Assembly: GCF_000205165.1 (NCBI RefSeq)
Contig: NZ_GL883867.1
Location: forward strand, 62,001-126,000
Direction of reading: 5' to 3'
Origin: Paraprevotella xylaniphila YIT 11841
GTDB taxonomy: Bacteria > Bacteroidota > Bacteroidia > Bacteroidales > Bacteroidaceae
DNA length: 64,000 nucleotides
A model generated the notes under the pieces. It ran no database searches. It was not told the DNA's origin and saw only the letters and a program-made list of their open reading frames with translations. Shown piece by piece: positions 60,549 to 64,000 of the stretch (the first letter of the stretch is position 1; each line of letters opens with the position of its first letter). A program made the translations under genes and the position numbers.

Positions 60549-61811
60549 ATGTTTTTCCATAAGAACTTCCCTCATACCCGTCAATTGGAATCCAAAGATT
60601 GCGGTCCGGCATGCCTGCAAATGATATGCAAATATTACGGAAGTTTCTATGAGTTGGAGTTTTTACGTGAATTAACAGGAATAAGAAAAGAGGGCATTTC
60701 GGTCTATGATTATGTGGTAGCCGCTGAAAAGCTCGGCTTAAGAAGTCAGGCTTTCAGCATGTCATATTGGAAATTCAGAAATGAAATGCCCTTACCTTGC
60801 ACAGTACATTGGAAGGGGCATCATTTTGTCGTGGTTTATAAAATCACATCAAAATATATCTATGTTTCAGACCCACAAACAGGATTGGTAAAATATACCC
60901 TAAGGGAATTTGCACAAGGTTGGCTGGGACATTTGGAACCTGTACCCGGAAAAAATTATAAAAGGGGGATTTGTATTGCGACGGAACTTACAGACCGATT
61001 CAACCAAACCAACCATCCGAAAAAGCAATCCGGCTATCTGGATATGGCAAAATATTTATGGACTTACGTGAAACCCTATAAAAAAAGCGTACTGAAAGTT
61101 ATCATGCTGATGTTTGTCATTACCTTTATCAGTGCTTTGTTCCCGATTATCACGCAATCCATCATAGACATCGGCATCCCTGCCAAAAATTTTAATTTCA
61201 TCACGCTGATGCTTGTATCCAGTTTGGTATTGACAATAGGCAATGCTTTAGGAAATTGGATGAAACAGCTTATCAATACCCACTTTGCAGCCCGCATCAA
61301 GTTGGGAATGCAATCTGATTTCATCTCCAAATTATTAAGCCTGCCAGTGTCTTTCTTCGAGACAAGACTGATGGGGGATATTATGCAACGCAATTACGAT
61401 TATGACCGTTTGGAGGGTGTCCTGATGGGAGGGGTTTTTGATTTTGTTTTGGGCATTTTCCAACTATTCCTATTCAGCAGCATCCTGTTCTTTTACAACA
61501 AAACTATATTTTGGATTTTTGTAGTAGCAAGTTTGCTCTATGTGGTATGGGTTTTGTTTTTCTGGTCCATTCGGAAAAAGATGGATATCCGGTATTTTTC
61601 TTATCTGGCCAAGAATCAAAGTCATTGGGTAGAAATGTTATCTAAGATTGCAGATATCAAAAGCTACAACTATGGAATGGCCAAACGTTGGCAATGGGAA
61701 AAAGTACAGACTAAATTGTTTAAAACACGGATCAAATTATTGAATGTAGACCAAATCCAAAATACAGGTTCTATATTATTAATGTCATTTAAAGCCCCCA
61801 CATTAATTTAA
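60549..61811 (+). CDS. C39 peptidase/ABC bacteriocin exporter, truncated before the ATPase
   Basis: A 420-residue fragment. The C39 cysteine peptidase domain (residues 5-135) has the catalytic Cys in ESKDCGPACLQMI, His in HWKGHHFVVVYK and Asp in VSDPQTG, and should cut double-glycine leaders. A membrane domain begins at about residue 170 (LKVIMLMFVITFISALFPII; LPVSFFETRLMGDIMQR). Family members are about 700 residues and end in an ATPase; here the frame ends in MSFKAPTLI beside the junction palindrome and the repeated lolE tail, so Walker A/B are missing. The leader protein in the same operon is its likely substrate. Confidence 0.85.
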   Translation: MFFHKNFPHTRQLESKDCGPACLQMICKYYGSFYELEFLRELTGIRKEGISVYDYVVAAEKLGLRSQAFSMSYWKFRNEMPLPCTVHWKGHHFVVVYKITSKYIYVSDPQTGLVKYTLREFAQGWLGHLEPVPGKNYKRGICIATELTDRFNQTNHPKKQSGYLDMAKYLWTYVKPYKKSVLKVIMLMFVITFISALFPIITQSIIDIGIPAKNFNFITLMLVSSLVLTIGNALGNWMKQLINTHFAARIKLGMQSDFISKLLSLPVSFFETRLMGDIMQRNYDYDRLEGVLMGGVFDFVLGIFQLFLFSSILFFYNKTIFWIFVVASLLYVVWVLFFWSIRKKMDIRYFSYLAKNQSHWVEMLSKIADIKSYNYGMAKRWQWEKVQTKLFKTRIKLLNVDQIQNTGSILLMSFKAPTLI

Positions 61812-61842
61812 CGTGAGCTCGATATAAAATTAAAACTCACGT
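61811..61842. repeat. Junction palindrome between truncated exporter and the repeat
   Basis: ACGTGAG (61811-61817) and CTCACGT (61836-61842) are inverted with 18 AT-rich bases between. The palindrome fills exactly the space between the exporter stop codon and the first base of the 156-bp repeat. It has no T run, so a terminator is unlikely; a recombinase site is possible. Confidence 0.7.
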
Positions 61843-61998
61843 ACCTTAGGCAACTCCTCCGGCAGTTTCGTCGTGGATGCCTACCCCGTCAGTATCCACC
61901 TGTGGGATGTCGTCATCGTATTCTTTACCGTATTGTTGGTCAGCTATGGTGCATTATGGTACCCCGTAAGATACTTGAGCAAAAGGTTGCTCGAGTGA
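61843..61998 (+). repeat. Right copy of the 156-bp direct repeat
   Basis: Matches 56090-56245 with two mismatches near the end. It keeps the reading frame of the last 51 codons of the lolE-like gene and its stop codon but lacks the rest, so it is not a gene. Confidence 0.95.
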
Positions 61999-62157
61999 CG
62001 ATTTTACATAACTGTACTTCCCGTTCTTATCCCAACCTGCATAAACACCAAGGTGTATTTACGTTTTTACTTTAAACCACCTTTAAAACGCCAATACCAT
62101 AATGACAAGCATCGGCATGTCTTCATGTCATTTACGCCATCCTAACAAGTTAAGAAT

Positions 62158-63180
62158 TCACATCCTTCTACTACGTATTTGACGGAATGTTCCAAACACA
62201 TTGTCTCTGTGATATTGGAGAAACCTTGGCAATGGACGGAAATATTCAACCTGCGGTATGAATATCTTCTTCCCATTATATTCATTCAAGTATGAATCAG
62301 TGGCAAGAACGTCAGCATGCACAATGACCGTATAGTCGTCTTCTATTGTGAAGAAACCCTTATCAAAAACACAATGCATGTCCCGACTCATAGCAATACC
62401 ATTACAAGGGAGAAAACTACCCTTATGAGCTTGCGGCATAATATGAGCGGCTTCCAGATTGTTAAACCCATTGCATGATATAACCCTGTGGGTAATGGCA
62501 CATCTTTCCCCGTAGGCCATCATCACAAAGTCATGGAAAGTACGGCTGTTGAACAGTTCTGCGCCCATGGAAGCTTCTATTTCAGAAATAGCCATGGCAT
62601 CTATTACCTGTTTTTGCTGCGTCTCAATCGCATTTACAACCCGGTTGTCTCCAATGACTGATGCCGATTTAGTTGGCAAGTGAAACTCATGGTCAAAGGT
62701 TGGTGCAGAATCCCCCTCCCATACCCCATAAGCCTTTCCATTCAGTTTCTGATTCCAAAAGCTGTAATATGGCGAAGTGGCTTGAAATATATGCAACACA
62801 TAAAATGTAACATCTTGCTCCCTACATTTCATCATTACCACAATATCACCTGGCATGAACAATGTTTTTTCATTATCCAATTTACCATTCAAGTAGATTC
62901 TTGACTCGTCACGGGGTTGGCCGTCAACCAATGCCGTATCAACATGCTTTGAATTATGGTAGACATATTGCGCATAGATGATTTCATCAGAATGTTCTGT
63001 CAAAATCGGAAGCGCCGTACAATCATTAAGTATAGTAGTCGACAAATGTGGGAAGAAACTATAAAATTCCTTTGAGATTAACATATAACGTCCTCTATGG
63101 AATTGCCAACCACCACCCTCCTTTGGCGTAGGAGACCCCATCTCTTGCCTCCCCAACCGTTTAATGAAAAATTCTGCCAT
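62158..63180 (-). CDS. HNH-family restriction endonuclease
   Basis: A 340-residue protein. The C-terminal half carries an HNH-type nuclease core: CAITHRVISCNGFNNLEAAHIMPQ with the first His, then SFLPCNGIAMSRDMHCVFDKGF with Asn and His (both split by eye). The N-terminal half (RGRYMLISKEFYSFFPHLS) is not recognised and may bind DNA. Its start codon overlaps the methyltransferase gene end by 20 bases, so the two are one operon. A type II restriction enzyme cutting unmethylated sites is the natural reading. Confidence 0.82.
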   Translation of the reverse strand: MAEFFIKRLGRQEMGSPTPKEGGGWQFHRGRYMLISKEFYSFFPHLSTTILNDCTALPILTEHSDEIIYAQYVYHNSKHVDTALVDGQPRDESRIYLNGKLDNEKTLFMPGDIVVMMKCREQDVTFYVLHIFQATSPYYSFWNQKLNGKAYGVWEGDSAPTFDHEFHLPTKSASVIGDNRVVNAIETQQKQVIDAMAISEIEASMGAELFNSRTFHDFVMMAYGERCAITHRVISCNGFNNLEAAHIMPQAHKGSFLPCNGIAMSRDMHCVFDKGFFTIEDDYTVIVHADVLATDSYLNEYNGKKIFIPQVEYFRPLPRFLQYHRDNVFGTFRQIRSRRM

Positions 63181-64000
63181 CTTCGTAATTATCAGTATAT
63201 AATTTATATAGAGCCTCTGCTATTATTTTAGAAAAGTCAACAGGTACTGCATTCCCAATCATTTTGTATTGGTACATTGCCGCACCCAAAAATTCAAAAT
63301 CGTCCGGGAATGTTTGCAAACGAGCCGCTTCCCTTGGAGTAATCGACCGAGCCTGTTCAGGGTCTGGATGGATATGCCGCATACCATCCTTGAAAAGATG
63401 TGCAGGAATGGTATTACTGGGTTCGTTTTCCCTCAATACATAATATTTATGTATGTTGCTCACTTTTCCTGTAACCTCTGTATAAAGTTTCTTCAAGCGT
63501 TCAATACTGACATACTCCCTTTTGCCACTCTTTATGTCCTCGGCAAGCAACTTGAATACGGCTATATCCCTCGCATTATGAAAGCGAGGAATATGATTCG
63601 TAAAATATCGTGTATCACGTTGCATGTGTGACATCTTAGATTTCCCCTCCTTCTTCGGAAATTCCAATGGATACAGCGCCGGCAAATCAGAGATTGCATC
63701 GTGGACATTCCTTGCTTTCCCTTTTAGGGAAGGCAATATGCATGTATAGAATGAATCAAGCATCTTACCACATTTATCTCCAAACAGGCCCTTGGATATA
63801 CCAAGGATGATTACCCTTTTACGGTGTTGGGGAATACCATAATCAGCCACATCAAACAGGGCAGTTTTGAAATTGGGCGTAACCACGTATCCCGCCCCAT
63901 TAAAAGCTTCTGATATCCTACTTGTAATCAATGTACCATCGGGTGCTGCACTTAACAACCCTACCACATTTTCAAACACAAAAAACTTAGGCTTAAAATA
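63161..64000 (-). CDS. DNA (cytosine-5) methyltransferase, partial at window edge
   Basis: Two hundred eighty codons of the C-terminal part are visible; the frame is open to the window edge (YFKPKFFVFENVVGLL) and the start lies beyond. Conserved motifs of C5-cytosine methyltransferases are present: ENV (motif VI), IPQHRKRVIILG (motif VIII), SITPREAARLQTFPDDF (motif IX) and MIGNAVPVDFSKIIAEALY (motif X). Motif IV with the catalytic Pro-Cys is outside the window. It protects the host DNA from the HNH endonuclease. Confidence 0.9.
   Translation of the reverse strand, partial: YFKPKFFVFENVVGLLSAAPDGTLITSRISEAFNGAGYVVTPNFKTALFDVADYGIPQHRKRVIILGISKGLFGDKCGKMLDSFYTCILPSLKGKARNVHDAISDLPALYPLEFPKKEGKSKMSHMQRDTRYFTNHIPRFHNARDIAVFKLLAEDIKSGKREYVSIERLKKLYTEVTGKVSNIHKYYVLRENEPSNTIPAHLFKDGMRHIHPDPEQARSITPREAARLQTFPDDFEFLGAAMYQYKMIGNAVPVDFSKIIAEALYKLYTDNYEDGRIFH

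Noticed and set aside
61811-61842. Junction palindrome as a transcription terminator
   Set aside because: Seven-base AT/GC-mixed stem with an 18-base loop and no T run.
61843-61998. A second lolE-like gene
   Set aside because: Only the last 51 codons and stop are present; no start or upstream part.

Overview
The window comes from a member of the Bacteroidota, order Bacteroidales. The signs are the TTTG/TAnnTTTG promoter pattern in front of many genes, a complete porP-porK-porL-porM-porN block for type IX secretion (T9SS), an rpsU-xerC-hpf-tRNA-tuf cluster, and families typical of the order (DUF4954, DUF2795, a BF3164-like lipoprotein, a PgpH-type HD hydrolase). The base composition of the core is near-balanced. 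The C-terminal tail of the T9SS cargo protein resembles those of Prevotellaceae, so a Prevotella/Paraprevotella-like gut commensal is my best guess; this is inference only.

Layout. 1-3.5 kb: translation genes (tuf, four tRNAs, hpf, xerC, rpsU) and mdh. 3.6-6.5 kb: pepP, a gamma-class carbonic anhydrase-like protein and a PH-like membrane protein. 6.5-9.7 kb: a large secreted repeat protein with a T9SS-type tail, preceded by a 275-bp segment bounded by 13-bp inverted repeats that contains forward promoters (candidate phase-variable inverton), and followed by a 61-residue peptide. 10-18 kb: waaA, gltX, pgpH, priA and an outer-membrane barrel. 18.5-24.6 kb: the T9SS operon. 24.7-29.9 kb: small conserved genes, a short promoter-to-terminator RNA candidate, DUF4954 and a membrane protein. 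30-38.4 kb: GH2 beta-galactosidase, phosphohexomutase, MG2-domain protein, nhaA. 38.5-46.6 kb: ECF sigma/anti-sigma pair, metG with a structured leader, an AraC regulator, a frameshifted BF3164-like lipoprotein and a GH29 fucosidase. 46.7-56.2 kb: comM, a TlpA-like protein lacking CXXC, an OmpA/TPR lipoprotein, xerD/aroQ, pyk, a methyltransferase, rbfA and a lolE-like permease.

The most unusual part is 56.1-64 kb. The last 156 bp of the lolE-like gene occur again at 61843-61998 as a direct repeat. Between the copies lie a nucleotidyltransferase-domain gene and an AT-rich operon with its own strong promoter. The operon encodes a 286-residue protein with a double-glycine leader and a zincin-like core whose HExxH motif reads RELIH, two signal-peptide proteins that share a C-terminal domain (one also has WG repeats), and a C39 peptidase/ABC exporter cut off before its ATPase. 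A 32-bp imperfect palindrome sits exactly at the junction between the truncated exporter and the repeat. Beyond it, on the minus strand, is a C5-cytosine methyltransferase plus HNH endonuclease pair (restriction-modification) running off the window. I read this as an accessory island at the 3' end of lolE, possibly an undescribed exported-toxin system with cognate companions. No integrase or transposase gene is visible in the window part of it.
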